Assembly: GCF_000633455.1 (NCBI RefSeq)
Contig: NZ_AYMG01000038.1
Coordinates: 62,001-126,000, forward strand
Reading direction: 5' to 3'
Origin: Pedobacter jeongneungensis
GTDB lineage: Bacteria > Bacteroidota > Bacteroidia > Sphingobacteriales > Sphingobacteriaceae
DNA length: 64,000 nucleotides
The position numbers and the translations under genes are program-made. The notes under the pieces were generated by a model. The model ran no database searches. It saw nothing but the letters and a program-made list of their open reading frames with translations, and was not told where the DNA came from. This document shows, piece after piece, positions 1-8,556 of this stretch (the stretch's first letter is position 1; each line of letters opens with the position of its first letter).

Positions 1-81
1 AAAAAGAAAAAAATTAAAGTTAAACGGAAAGCGAGGAAAGTGACACTGAAGAAATGGGTAATCAATATTTCTGATGATTAA
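1..81 (+). CDS. C-terminal end of a small lysine/arginine-rich protein (partial)
   Basis: Frame 1 is open from the first base and ends with TAA at 79-81, giving 26 residues rich in Lys and Arg and ending in NISDD. The 5' part lies outside the window. The same C-terminus occurs at 16073-16153, where 22 of 26 residues agree and most of the 12 base differences out of 81 are synonymous or conservative. That pattern suggests both copies were translated and kept under protein-level constraint. Function is not recognised; the basic composition would fit nucleic-acid binding, but that is only inference. Confidence 0.5.
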   Translation, partial: KKKKIKVKRKARKVTLKKWVINISDD

Positions 82-130
82 ATGGTATGATGGATAAACC
101 AATATGGTTGATTGGATATTTCAGTGATAG

Positions 131-319
131 TGGGTCTTCGTCACTTTTGGTGAAGAATTGCCTAAATGGGTATTTACGTTTAGCTATTATGGCCCAAGAC
201 TAGAATATATAAATGGTTTTCCCATTATGCATTTTCTTTTTTTAAAGCTTTTACCTAAAAGTAACAAAGAATCTTTCGATCTGCTGCTTGAAGGGCTTGC
301 TGAGGGAGAATTAGAGTAA
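131..319 (+). pseudogene. Open-frame remnant without a start codon
   Basis: A 62-codon open stretch follows a TAG and ends with TAA at 317-319. Its translation looks protein-like, with runs such as WVFTFSYYGPRLEYINGF and LLLEGLAEGELE, but it lacks a credible start. It is probably the 3' remnant of a decayed gene. No family was recognised. The rest of 82-558 shows nothing else apart from the hairpin at 392-416. Confidence 0.25.
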
Positions 320-391
320 TAAACTGAGAACATATTAATTTTCCAAAAAAGCCTTGACAAGGTTTTTCCATTATGGATAATATAATCCTAA

Positions 392-416
392 TTTTGCGGC
401 TAAACCAACCGCAAAA
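392..416. terminator. Stem-loop, possible terminator
   Basis: TTTTGCGG (392-399) pairs perfectly with CCGCAAAA (409-416) around a 9-base loop. Because the stem begins with T and ends with A, it could act weakly in either direction. It lies between the remnant at 131-319 and the 3' end of the leftward lipoprotein gene at 559, so it could serve both. Confidence 0.45.
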
Positions 417-558
417 TACCTTCTTTTGTTGAATTATTTCGTTGGTTCTGTAGTAGCTAGGTCATTACGTCCATGCTCTTCAGCATATAATTCTAAACCA
501 TTTTTTTTTGCAGAAAATAAGGATAGAGTTAGAGTGAGCTGATTATGTAAAAAACAGT

Positions 559-1026
559 TCATTCTTTAAACTCTTTTTCGATAATCTTATTTATTGAAGA
601 GACAACATTAAGCCAGAGTTTATCACTACCACCATTCCTTACTTTAATTTCTGTGTTGTAAGTTCTAATTACTACCTCAGTGTCGATCCCGTCAAATGGC
701 TGCCTGCTTTTACCACTTATTATTTTAGAGAAACCAGTTAACTGATTTGTGGAAATCAATTCTTCTAATTGATATTGGGTATTTATTTTTTTTATAGATT
801 TACGATGAGATGTGTCAACACGCAAGCCCTGTTCGAAGTAAAGTGTGTCAGGCATAATTAAAAGCCTTCGATAGTAACCAAGTTGCCCCCCATTTGTCGA
901 AATTGAAATTGATTTTATTCTATCCACTGTATGAGATGAATTAGCGTTCGTACAAGACATGATGAAAGCATGACATAGCAATAGATATTTTAAGCTGGCA
1001 ACCAAATTCACACTTTTTTTCTTCAT
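559..1026 (-). CDS. Hypothetical lipoprotein, 155 aa
   Basis: The protein begins with a basic and hydrophobic segment ending in a lipobox-like MSC motif with Cys25, so it is predicted to be exported and lipid-anchored. The mature part (about 130 residues) alternates polar and hydrophobic residues as in a small beta-rich domain, with a conserved-looking stretch GGQLGYYRRLLIMP near residue 46. I do not recognise the family. It stands alone: fragments lie downstream and about 1 kb of gene-free DNA upstream. The start at 1026 fits the signal peptide. Confidence 0.6.
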   Translation of the reverse strand: MKKKSVNLVASLKYLLLCHAFIMSCTNANSSHTVDRIKSISISTNGGQLGYYRRLLIMPDTLYFEQGLRVDTSHRKSIKKINTQYQLEELISTNQLTGFSKIISGKSRQPFDGIDTEVVIRTYNTEIKVRNGGSDKLWLNVVSSINKIIEKEFKE

Positions 1027-2107
1027 AACTTTTGTTTAATCTGCGATCTTTAGTACAAAAAATTCTTAAGAAACATTATGAATAACTCAATTCCTATCCT
1101 TGGTTCTCTAGCGGTGTGTTATCAAATATGTTTTGTTTATTCTTCCTTTATCCGTACCAAGTTATTCCTTTTTTTATAAACTGACTTTTTATATGCTCTT
1201 AGCCACGTTTTATCATATTACTAGCCTTTTGTAATATCAGTTTTACCTTTGTTTCTGTTTTGTAGCAACACGCTACTTTAGATAAACGGCGTTCATCTAT
1301 AAATACCTACCGTTGCCTCCCCTCAAATGTAAAAGTTTTTTTTCTAAATATCTTCGCGGGCTTGAGGTGATAACCGTATCAGGGCAGTTTGGCCCCTTAA
1401 AAGAAACTTTTTTGGGGCAATGGTTTTTCTTATTTGCTTTACCTTTACCATAATATTATTGCTTTCCGTGAGCTGGGCAACACTCGCCAAATTTTTACAA
1501 GTTTCTTTTGAGCAAAAGTTCCAAAAGAGATCGAAATATCAATTAATAAATCTGGAAATCATAAGATTTGGAATTTAATCGATTTTCATCCTGAATTGTT
1601 TGATAAGGGCATTGGCATGATTTGAAGAAACAAATGTTCAGACTAACCGCTTTTTATTTAGCCAACTATAGTAACCCATCAAAGCGTATCTAAAAAAGGC
1701 AACCTGAACACTATGTTCGCTAAAGAATTATGATTTATCTTCATAATGAAATAATTGTTACAAAACATTTATCTTTACAATTGAGGCAAAAATACCTGTC
1801 CAGAAATGTTAATTGAAGAAAAAAGGTAAACAGACATAGCCAATAGAATTTTTTTTATCCGGAGCTATTAAAGTTATTGAATAAAATATTAAAAGAATAA
1901 TTAAACAAAACACAGATAACGATGAGCTAAGGTTTTTCGATGCGTTTGATTTATGTAAAAAACCGCGAAGGAATTTGATTTGATCATTACACTATTCTCT
2001 TTCTTGAATTGAAAGGATAATTGACAGAAAGCAACTAAAAAATGTATAATCTGGAAAACTTCCGGAAAGAAGCATTTAATGATTGAAAGTTTAAAGTAAT
2101 CCATAAA
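1027..2107. other. Gene-poor stretch with one long hairpin
   Basis: No convincing reading frame on either strand. At 1392-1418, GCCCC and GGGGC pair, and inside them AAAAG pairs with CTTTT across a TT/TT mismatch, giving a stable hairpin that could be a terminator remnant. Leftward frames in 1901-2104 are short, atypical in composition and have no plausible product. The remainder is AT-rich and featureless to the eye. Confidence 0.4.
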
Positions 2108-2410
2108 ATGAAAATGAATCTACTTGTACATATTATTGTAAGAGCTGTTTTGGGTGTCATTCCAGTTCTTCTATTTGCACTTATTATAGCAAGTGATAAA
2201 CAGAGTGGAAACTCTTTTCTGGGATCAAATTTTTTAAAAATGATTTTAGGCTTTGGAAGTTCGATACTTTGGTGTGGTTGGATAACAACTGAGATAGTTA
2301 TATTTTATTTAGACAAACAAAAAAACTTTGCAAGTGCGAATCTATATCTACTTTTATCTTTAGCTGCAATATATATATTAGAACTGTACATAAATCACAG
2401 GTTGAATTAG
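2108..2410 (+). CDS. Small integral membrane protein, 100 aa
   Basis: The translation holds three hydrophobic segments, roughly residues 5-28, 42-67 and 78-96, joined by short polar loops, as in small three-helix inner-membrane proteins. No motif or family was recognised. It begins at ATG 2108 right after a leftward spurious frame, and no neighbour suggests a function. The membrane topology is visible in the sequence; any role would be guesswork. Confidence 0.55.
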   Translation: MKMNLLVHIIVRAVLGVIPVLLFALIIASDKQSGNSFLGSNFLKMILGFGSSILWCGWITTEIVIFYLDKQKNFASANLYLLLSLAAIYILELYINHRLN

Positions 2411-2965
2411 ATTGTTAAAACCGTCGGTAAGAAAGATTTTTTGAAGATGAAGGTCATGCTTATTGACAAAAAAAATATGTTTAGATGTTTATTTGGGTAG
2501 GGAGAAACTTGTAAAAAACTATTATAAAAGATGAGCTGGAAAGAGGCTTTAGGCATTACTAAAAGTATTTAGAATACGCTGATGAATGGAGCTGGGAAGG
2601 TGACTTATTTTTGTAAAAAAGAGGAATTTGTAAAGATTACCTGCTGGCTAGATAACACATTTAACGATCTGCCTGGCGAGAAAGGATGTTTCTTCCGGTA
2701 ACTTACGGAATTACTTGTGAGCCATTCAAACCACCCTAAATTAGAAACATGTATCCATATTCATCAGCCTTGCTTTCTAATTCTTTTATTGTAGGTGGCA
2801 TCATCCGCACTGCCCCTACCGTAAACATTTTTGACATGTTATTTCTTGTCGACAATTTCAATAAAAGGTAAAAAACAATGAGTGAACATTTATGTTATTA
2901 TCAACAACTGAATAGATAACTTTTAATACGTACGGATGAAATTTAATCGAATCAATCAAAATAAA
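2411..2965. other. Decayed intergenic region
   Basis: Several short fragments look like old coding sequence, for example a 39-codon frame from ATG 2582 to TAA about 2701 containing NGAGKVTYFCKKEEFVKIT. Stops interrupt every frame, and no fragment is long enough to identify. The region probably holds relics of accessory genes. Confidence 0.3.
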
Positions 2966-3319
2966 ATGAAACACTTATTGGTTATTTTAGCGTGCTTTAT
3001 CGCATTGGGTTGCAGTACCAATCCACAAAATGACAAACAGCTTATAGGAAAATGGGTTGGCACGCTTAAGGATCAGCAAACAGGAGGTTCAATAGAAAAA
3101 ATTGTTCTGGAATTTACAAAAGATGGCAATTTTATGCAACACCTGGGTGAAGGCGACATGCAAAATACAATTGAATCAATCTATGAGATACAAAACGACA
3201 AATTAATTTGCATAGATAAACAATCAAAGGAAAAAACGGAAGCTAAATATGAAGTTAAAAACGATACATTAACGATCGTACTTGAGGGAGTGGAAAATAG
3301 CTACACAAAAGTGAAGTGA
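2966..3319 (+). CDS. Lipocalin-like lipoprotein, 117 aa
   Basis: Starting at the internal ATG 2966 gives a short signal peptide with the lipobox ALGC (Cys16), better than the upstream ATG at 2936, which would add a polar extension. The mature protein starts with a GKWVGTLKD-type strand and continues as alternating beta strands ending in NSYTKVK. This layout is common in small Bacteroidota lipocalin-like lipoproteins. Predicted outer-membrane or periplasmic anchoring; no catalytic motif. Function unknown. It has no operon partner. Confidence 0.6.
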   Translation: MKHLLVILACFIALGCSTNPQNDKQLIGKWVGTLKDQQTGGSIEKIVLEFTKDGNFMQHLGEGDMQNTIESIYEIQNDKLICIDKQSKEKTEAKYEVKNDTLTIVLEGVENSYTKVK

Positions 3320-3403
3320 TTACTGTAGGAATTTTTATAGTTATCCAGTTGCCAGTGTATTTGCATACCATCTCCTCTCTATGGATGAGGTAATCGGAGA
3401 AGA

Positions 3404-3559
3404 TTAAAGGCTAATATCTATTTTAAATGGCGCTTACCTGGATTACCATTATCATCAGAATATAATGTTGAACTTCCTGGCTTAGATACGCTATTTGAAA
3501 AAGTAAAGAACCTGCATACAGGCGCAGAAGAAATTTTCCTCGACTGGCTGGCAAAATAG
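3404..3559 (+). pseudogene. C-terminal gene fragment
   Basis: An open frame of about 50 codons without a start ends at TAG 3557-3559. It encodes a coherent helical tail with LSSEYNVELPGLDTLFEKV and EEIFLDWLAK. It looks like the end of a gene whose 5' part is gone or frameshifted. Family not recognised. The rest of 3320-3693 holds no gene. Confidence 0.3.
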
Positions 3560-3693
3560 GAACTATTAATCAATGCTGCTTAAAGATGGTTATTCACGCT
3601 GAGTTCCAAAATAATTGCTACACGAATTTCGAAGTTACTTATTGCAAAGACAAAACACAGGAAATCATTTTATTTAGCTGTGCTTAGCCTTTT

Positions 3694-4455
3694 CTAAATT
3701 AAATCACGAACATATTCTTCTAATGTAATAAGGTTGCCGTAAGCATCGCCCATGGTATTATTAAAATATACAAAAACCTGTTTATTATCTGATAACCATT
3801 CTGCAATGTAACTAGCATATTCAGCAAGTACATCATCGGTATAACTGCCACGATAATTGCCACCCGGACCATGAAACCTCAAGTAGATAAAATTGTTATC
3901 AACAACATCAAATGGACTCACAACCGAACTTTTATCGTGTATAACCATACCTAGACGATGCTCTTGTAAAAGTTCATAAACTTCTTCTACATATAATGAT
4001 GAATGCCTGAATTCCAAAGCAATCTTCCATCCATTTTCTAAGTTACCTTCTTGTAAACTTTGCATAAACTTAGCCAGCTGAGGAAAGTTTGCAATTCTAA
4101 TACTCGGTGGAAATTGACCTAAAAGACATCCCTTTTTATCTCCTGCCTGATTGATAACCTCAAAAAACTTTGTTACATCATCAACATCAAACCCTAATTT
4201 GGGAGCGTGAGAAATACCTTTAAATAGCTTAAAGCTAAAGCGAAAATCATTTGGCACATCTTCACTCCATTTTTTCACAGTTGAAGCCAGCGGAATTTTA
4301 TAAAATGAGCTATTTATTTCAATGCTATCCATTAAAGAACTAAAGTAACATAACCTTGATTTTTCTTTATACGCCTCAGGATAATGCAGCTTATTAGGAA
4401 CCGGCAAAATTAATCCGCTGGTACCCGAAAAATAATTTTTGACAATGTGTTTCAT
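3694..4455 (-). CDS. DUF72 domain protein (YecE-like TIM barrel)
   Basis: The sequence matches the DUF72 family along its length (253 aa, normal size): an N-terminal GTSG strand, SLMDSIEINSSFYKIP, then FRFSFKLFKGISHAPKL, a LGQFPPS turn, WKIALEFRHSSLY, a late YLRFHGPGGNYRGSY and the closing VFVYFNNTMGDAYGNL. DUF72 proteins adopt a TIM-barrel fold; their biochemical role is not settled. It is a single gene, with fragments downstream and repeat copy A upstream. The start at 4455 gives the usual short N-terminus. Confidence 0.9.
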   Translation of the reverse strand: MKHIVKNYFSGTSGLILPVPNKLHYPEAYKEKSRLCYFSSLMDSIEINSSFYKIPLASTVKKWSEDVPNDFRFSFKLFKGISHAPKLGFDVDDVTKFFEVINQAGDKKGCLLGQFPPSIRIANFPQLAKFMQSLQEGNLENGWKIALEFRHSSLYVEEVYELLQEHRLGMVIHDKSSVVSPFDVVDNNFIYLRFHGPGGNYRGSYTDDVLAEYASYIAEWLSDNKQVFVYFNNTMGDAYGNLITLEEYVRDLI

Positions 4456-4624
4456 TATTGTGGCAACAATGTAAAGTTAAAAATTGTTGTAAAATGATTA
4501 ATTTAGTTATCGCTCTATAGGCAGAGAAAAACAGCTTGAATAATTCGATAGGTAAAAATACGGTTGCTGGAAATTCGAGCGTAGGAAAAATAGCCCATAT
4601 GCTGGTTAATTCGACGGTATAGGT

Positions 4625-4738
4625 GAAAAAACAATCCACTTGACTCCTGTTAACCAAAACATTAACACAATACCATTCAACAATTTACAATAAATCTATT
4701 TCTGGTGGAGCGGGAGTCGATTTATTCTGGTTTATCCC
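4625..4738. repeat. Long direct repeat, copy A
   Basis: About 114 bp closely matches 15035-15148 in the same orientation. Shared blocks include CAATCCACTTGAC, CATTCAACAAT, TTTATTTCTGGT-like DNA and TTTATTCTGGTTTATCC. Differences are scattered substitutions and small indels. The two copies bracket the iron-uptake and AraC/monooxygenase genes. They may be ends of a decayed insertion element or a dispersed intergenic repeat; no transposase remains beside them. Confidence 0.65.
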
Positions 4739-4907
4739 AGTAAGGTCTAATACTGAAATTCCGATGTTTTGGCGACTCAAGCTTGTTTAAAGCTAAAAGC
4801 TGTCTTTCAAGATCCTTATTCTTTTTAATGAGATTTATGATCTCGGCTATAATCGCAGGAAAGCCTGAAAGAGTTCCGACCACCACTATCCAATCGGTAA
4901 TGCTAGG
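4722..4907 (-). pseudogene. Membrane/coiled-coil gene fragment ending in the repeat
   Basis: A leftward open frame of about 61 codons has no ATG. It encodes a hydrophobic segment (TDWIVVVGTLSGFPAIIAEI) followed by a charged helix (KKNKDLERQLLALNKLE) and ends in WDKPE and a stop inside repeat copy A. It may be a remnant or a small protein with an unusual start. Copy B retains only the bases for the last few codons, so the gene body is not part of the repeat. Nothing else is visible up to 5067. Confidence 0.3.
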
Positions 4908-5067
4908 TTAATTTATAGTCTTTATTGTTGACTTAATATTTTTAATTAATCTGATTCCGCTGCTGCATCAACATCTCATACAAACGTACTTTTGCTTTTG
5001 GTTTGACTGTGGACTCACAAATCTATCTGTCCCCCGAGATGGAACTGATGAATGGCAAACTTTCTTC

Positions 5068-6060
5068 TTATTTCTCCGATTGCAGCAGCTCCCTGATCTG
5101 ATGAACAATCAAATCGGGTTCTGACGCCTGTACAATGTGACCGCTTTGTTTTGCCACTACCAATTTACTTCTTGAGGATAAATTCAAAAAATCTCGATGA
5201 AGTACTTTAACCAGGCTCATATACTCGCCTTTCAACTGATCATTTTTTAGCGTTTTGGTTCTGATTTCAGAAGAGCCTGATATTATGGTAAGCGGGATAT
5301 TTTCAAAATCACCGTACCTGGTTGCCTCATCAAAATTAACTTCGTCACTTTTGATTTCTGAAAAAAGTGTCTCAACAGACCGGTAAAAGAAGTCTCTTTC
5401 GTTTTGATGAATCGGATGAGTCACTGGAATCTCAGGATTTAGCTGCTTAAAGAAAAATAGTGTTCTGTAAATTCCTGTAGCTGTTAACAGCCTCACAAAC
5501 CAAAGTGGAGGAGGTTTAAGCGCTTCGAGAAAAGCTTTCGATGATTTTTTCAGTTGCAAAGGGTGAGCAGATTCCATAAAAATTATTCCAGCAATATCCT
5601 TTTTATGACGAGCAATAAATAGCCTTACATAAATTCCAGCCATCGAATGTACCACCAGCAGATAAGGTTTTGGGCATTTTGTTTTTTCCAGCAGTTCTTC
5701 AAGTTCACTGGAAACTGATTCATTTGTAATTACCTCTTTTCTTCGCCCACTTAAAAATAAGCCACTTCTGTCGTAGGAAATGGTAACCGCCTGAGCAGAA
5801 ATTTTATCCTGGACTTCTGCCCAGATGGTACTGTTGCTACCCATTCCTGAAACCAATACGACCGTTTTGTTCCCATTTCCCTTTTTCTGATAATGAATAC
5901 TGGCTCCGTTAATTTCAGCAAAGGTTTTGTTTTTAAATACTTTTGCTTCCAGATTCCAACGGCAGTATTGTTCATAAACTATTCCAATTAATATTAAAAC
6001 CACCAAAAAGAACCCTAGATATTTCAGCGTCCTTAAAGCCAGGAATACAAATTCTTTCAT
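5068..6060 (-). CDS. Membrane-anchored alpha/beta hydrolase, 330 aa
   Basis: Residues 12-29 form one N-terminal membrane helix, so the catalytic domain should lie outside the cytoplasm or be membrane-tethered. The hydrolase core shows the oxyanion strand VVLVSGMGSNSTIW (about 67-80), the nucleophile elbow VHSMAG with Ser139 (Val replaces the usual first Gly) and a late SGH with His308. This is the family of esterases, lipases and related enzymes; the substrate cannot be read from sequence. It is the last gene of the leftward uptake operon, 15 bp after the PepSY gene, so it may act on an imported ligand, for example an esterified siderophore. That role is inference. Confidence 0.8.
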   Translation of the reverse strand: MKEFVFLALRTLKYLGFFLVVLILIGIVYEQYCRWNLEAKVFKNKTFAEINGASIHYQKKGNGNKTVVLVSGMGSNSTIWAEVQDKISAQAVTISYDRSGLFLSGRRKEVITNESVSSELEELLEKTKCPKPYLLVVHSMAGIYVRLFIARHKKDIAGIIFMESAHPLQLKKSSKAFLEALKPPPLWFVRLLTATGIYRTLFFFKQLNPEIPVTHPIHQNERDFFYRSVETLFSEIKSDEVNFDEATRYGDFENIPLTIISGSSEIRTKTLKNDQLKGEYMSLVKVLHRDFLNLSSRSKLVVAKQSGHIVQASEPDLIVHQIRELLQSEK

Positions 6061-6075
6061 AATTTTAATTAACTT

Positions 6076-7749
6076 TTAAAGATTTTCTACAACTTCTTTA
6101 ATTGGTTGAGTGGATGGTTTCAACTTGTCGTGCTGCTTCATTTTGATCAGCACGACAATGGAGAGCATTGCTAGAATCAAAAACAGCAAATCGATAAACA
6201 GAATATCATATCTACCTTCAGCAAATGTGGTCCACAACCAATTGTTTCGCTTAAATCCATCAGCGAGCGGTAGTAAAAAGCAGAGTACAGCAGAAAGGAT
6301 CAGGGTTTGATGGTTGGTGATGGTTAAGTTTTTCCGGGCAATAAAATAGACAGACAGTATTAACCAGGAGTAAAAATACACGTGGTAAATATCTGATTGA
6401 TTGGGTTTCTCAATAAAGAGTAAGCTTATCATGGTTAGAGCAGTTACAGGCAACATACTTAAAGATGAGGCCATAAAAATATTTGCCGTCCAGAAATTAA
6501 ACACACGTTTATGCTTGGGTACATTCTTCTTATCTCTTGCAACAAGCCAGATCAGTATACCGGAAATGATTACCAGACACCCCATTATACCGAGTATAAA
6601 GAATATAATCCTTAAAGGCCGGCCTCCAAAATCGCCAAAGTGCAGGTGGTAAATCAAACTTTTGACTTTATCGACGTAGGAAGAGCTTCCGCTTGGAGCG
6701 AGCTCACTCAAGACCTTATGGTCCCGAACACGGTAAACCATTTTACCGGTTCCCGAAAAGCTTTCGTTGGAAAGCGGTTTGGCGGTCAGGATCACATGCA
6801 TATTGGAATCACCGTAATTCTTGATCGCAACAGCGGTAATTTTGCTTTGCGGCCACTTACGTCCTTCCTTGTCCATAAAATCATTTACGCTAAACGAGCT
6901 TTTTAAAGGCTGATAAGTGTAGGCATATTTTGTGGTATCGCTATATTCCAAATCCTGATACAGGGCCACACTATCTCCCCTGTATAAATATTTAGAAAAG
7001 GGTGCTATTAAAATTATGTTGGCAATAAGCACTACACCTGTAACAGCGAAAATAAGCTGAAAGGGAAAACCAATTACCCCTATAGCGGTATGCAAGTCTG
7101 TCCATAGCGTTTTCCACTTAGCCCAGGGCCTGAATGTAAAAAAGTTGGAAACAATTTTATCCCAGTGGAGCATGAGACCGGTAAGGAGTGCAAAAAGAAA
7201 AATAAACGACACCACCCCAGCCAACAAATAACCAAATGGTGCCCCCAACCTTATGGGAACAACATTTAATTGGGCAAGAAAATGTAACCTGTAGAGAAAT
7301 TCGCCCATGTCGTATCCCTGCTGATAATCAGCTGTTTTGTGTTGGGCAAAATCATAGTTAAAATACATGGAGTCATCATCACCACCTCTTCCTCTTCCAC
7401 CCCGTTTTTTTGAGCCTTCCTTGGTTTTTGGCTTAATTTTCTTTTTCAAGGTAGTATCATTCGAGGCCGTTACCGACACATAAGCTCCAATTTCATTACG
7501 TTGGATAAAGAAGTCAAAGTCACGTCCCTTGAGATTATTCTTTTTTGAGAGCGAATCAATCACATGATCAAAATCTCTGGTTACTGTTTTTCGGCTTTTA
7601 ACATAGGAAGTATTTTTTTGCCAGGCAGTGATTTCCTCTTTAAAAAAAGAAAAAGACCCTGCAAAAAATATGACGTACAAAAGCGCACATATTATAATTC
7701 CACTAATGGTGTGTGTGTGAAAGTATATATTGTATTTTCTATTATCCAT
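6076..7749 (-). CDS. PepSY-associated transmembrane protein (iron-uptake type)
   Basis: This 557-aa protein has the PepSY_TM layout: an N-terminal helix with YFHTHTISG, a periplasmic loop with a Gly/Arg/Asp-rich insert (GGRGRGGDDDS near residue 120), LHFLAQLN, a helix, TDLHTAIGVIGFPFQL, further PepSY-like periplasmic sequence, IYHLHFGDFGG, and several C-terminal helices. Histidines at membrane edges are typical. Relatives accompany TonB-dependent siderophore receptors and are thought to act in inner-membrane iron reduction or release. It starts 3 bp after the previous gene and is therefore co-translated with it. Confidence 0.85.
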   Translation of the reverse strand: MDNRKYNIYFHTHTISGIIICALLYVIFFAGSFSFFKEEITAWQKNTSYVKSRKTVTRDFDHVIDSLSKKNNLKGRDFDFFIQRNEIGAYVSVTASNDTTLKKKIKPKTKEGSKKRGGRGRGGDDDSMYFNYDFAQHKTADYQQGYDMGEFLYRLHFLAQLNVVPIRLGAPFGYLLAGVVSFIFLFALLTGLMLHWDKIVSNFFTFRPWAKWKTLWTDLHTAIGVIGFPFQLIFAVTGVVLIANIILIAPFSKYLYRGDSVALYQDLEYSDTTKYAYTYQPLKSSFSVNDFMDKEGRKWPQSKITAVAIKNYGDSNMHVILTAKPLSNESFSGTGKMVYRVRDHKVLSELAPSGSSSYVDKVKSLIYHLHFGDFGGRPLRIIFFILGIMGCLVIISGILIWLVARDKKNVPKHKRVFNFWTANIFMASSLSMLPVTALTMISLLFIEKPNQSDIYHVYFYSWLILSVYFIARKNLTITNHQTLILSAVLCFLLPLADGFKRNNWLWTTFAEGRYDILFIDLLFLILAMLSIVVLIKMKQHDKLKPSTQPIKEVVENL

Positions 7750-7752
7750 TTC

Positions 7753-8031
7753 TTAAAAAAAAGTATATATAGCGGAGAAAATTAATGTCAGCAGAAGATA
7801 TAATGTAAATACCTTCCAGACATTTTTAGCCAGAAAAGCCATCAGTAATAGTATGGCCCATAGGATATATCCTGTAATAAAAGTGGTTACAATTACATCT
7901 TTCTGCGGAAAAATCTTGCACATCAGCAGATGAAAAGTGAACATAACGGTATATCCACCAATTGTTCCGACAAGAATTTTTACAAGCCTTAACCAGGGAG
8001 ATTTAGTGAGGTGTTTTTTATTTGCTGGCAT
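7753..8031 (-). CDS. Small membrane protein, DUF3649-like
   Basis: This 92-aa protein begins with a basic tail, then has three hydrophobic segments (about 13-36, 48-70 and 73-91) with the pattern KILVGTIGGYTVMFTFHLL and VITGYILWAILLLMAF-like spacing. That pattern and its position directly before a PepSY protein resemble the small DUF3649 membrane proteins of proteobacterial siderophore loci. The family assignment is inference from topology and context. It lies 5 bp after the upstream small membrane protein gene and 3 bp before PepSY. Confidence 0.55.
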   Translation of the reverse strand: MPANKKHLTKSPWLRLVKILVGTIGGYTVMFTFHLLMCKIFPQKDVIVTTFITGYILWAILLLMAFLAKNVWKVFTLYLLLTLIFSAIYTFF

Positions 8032-8036
8032 AAAAA

Positions 8037-8366
8037 TTATATAAAAAATTCCAGGAGGAGAATAGTGAAGTAAAGCATGGCGACTGTTGTAATCCGCAAA
8101 TACTGAAAGGGTTGAATAACCACAACCAGACTACCCGCTGCCATTGTTGCGAAAACAATTGCGGTAAGTCCGCTGGTTACGCCCAAAAAAAATATAAACA
8201 GGTAGCAGGCTACAATAAATAATATTGCAGCAACTATGCGATACAGTTTAGCATTTGCGATAATTTTCACCAGATAATCAGGTAGCTTATGCTCTTTGAA
8301 CTGCTTTGATGTTAGATACCAGAGCTCAAAAGATATAAGCAGCAGCAAAAAAGTTGTAGTAATCAT
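8037..8366 (-). CDS. Small membrane protein, DUF3325-like
   Basis: From ATG 8366 the product is about 109 aa, with helices near the N-terminus, then a polar stretch (SKQFKEHKLPDYLVK) and three more hydrophobic segments. A longer form starting with TTG at 8396 would add ten residues; the ATG gives a cleaner first helix. The layout (short helix, basic loop, helical pairs) and the position beside a DUF3649-like and a PepSY protein suggest a DUF3325-type accessory protein of iron uptake. No motif proves this. Confidence 0.5.
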   Translation of the reverse strand: MITTTFLLLLISFELWYLTSKQFKEHKLPDYLVKIIANAKLYRIVAAILFIVACYLFIFFLGVTSGLTAIVFATMAAGSLVVVIQPFQYLRITTVAMLYFTILLLEFFI

Positions 8367-8510
8367 AGCGTTTATAAGGAGTCGTACATGCACCAATTAC
8401 AAATTCACTTTAAACAAAAAGAGCAAATGGCTTATGGCTATAAGAAATGATCTGATTTGAGATAAAGGGATTTTTGCAGGTACTTTAATTTGCGAGCTGA
8501 AACAAACAGA

Positions 8511-8532
8511 GCAATGGTTTATACCCCATTGC
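8511..8532 (-). terminator. Hairpin inside the uptake operon
   Basis: GCAATGG (8511-8517) and CCATTGC (8526-8532) form a perfect 7-bp stem in the 160-bp gap between the DUF4374 gene and the small membrane protein genes. The leftward strand continues with only a weak T-rich run, so it is more likely a partial terminator or RNA-stability element that lowers expression of the inner-membrane genes relative to the receptor. Confidence 0.4.
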
Positions 8533-8556
8533 CCGGTTTGATTGGTTTCAATAAAA

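Noticed and set aside
1901..2104. Leftward 67-codon frame
   Set aside because: Short, no family, and an AT-rich composition expected by chance; it ends where the membrane-protein gene begins.
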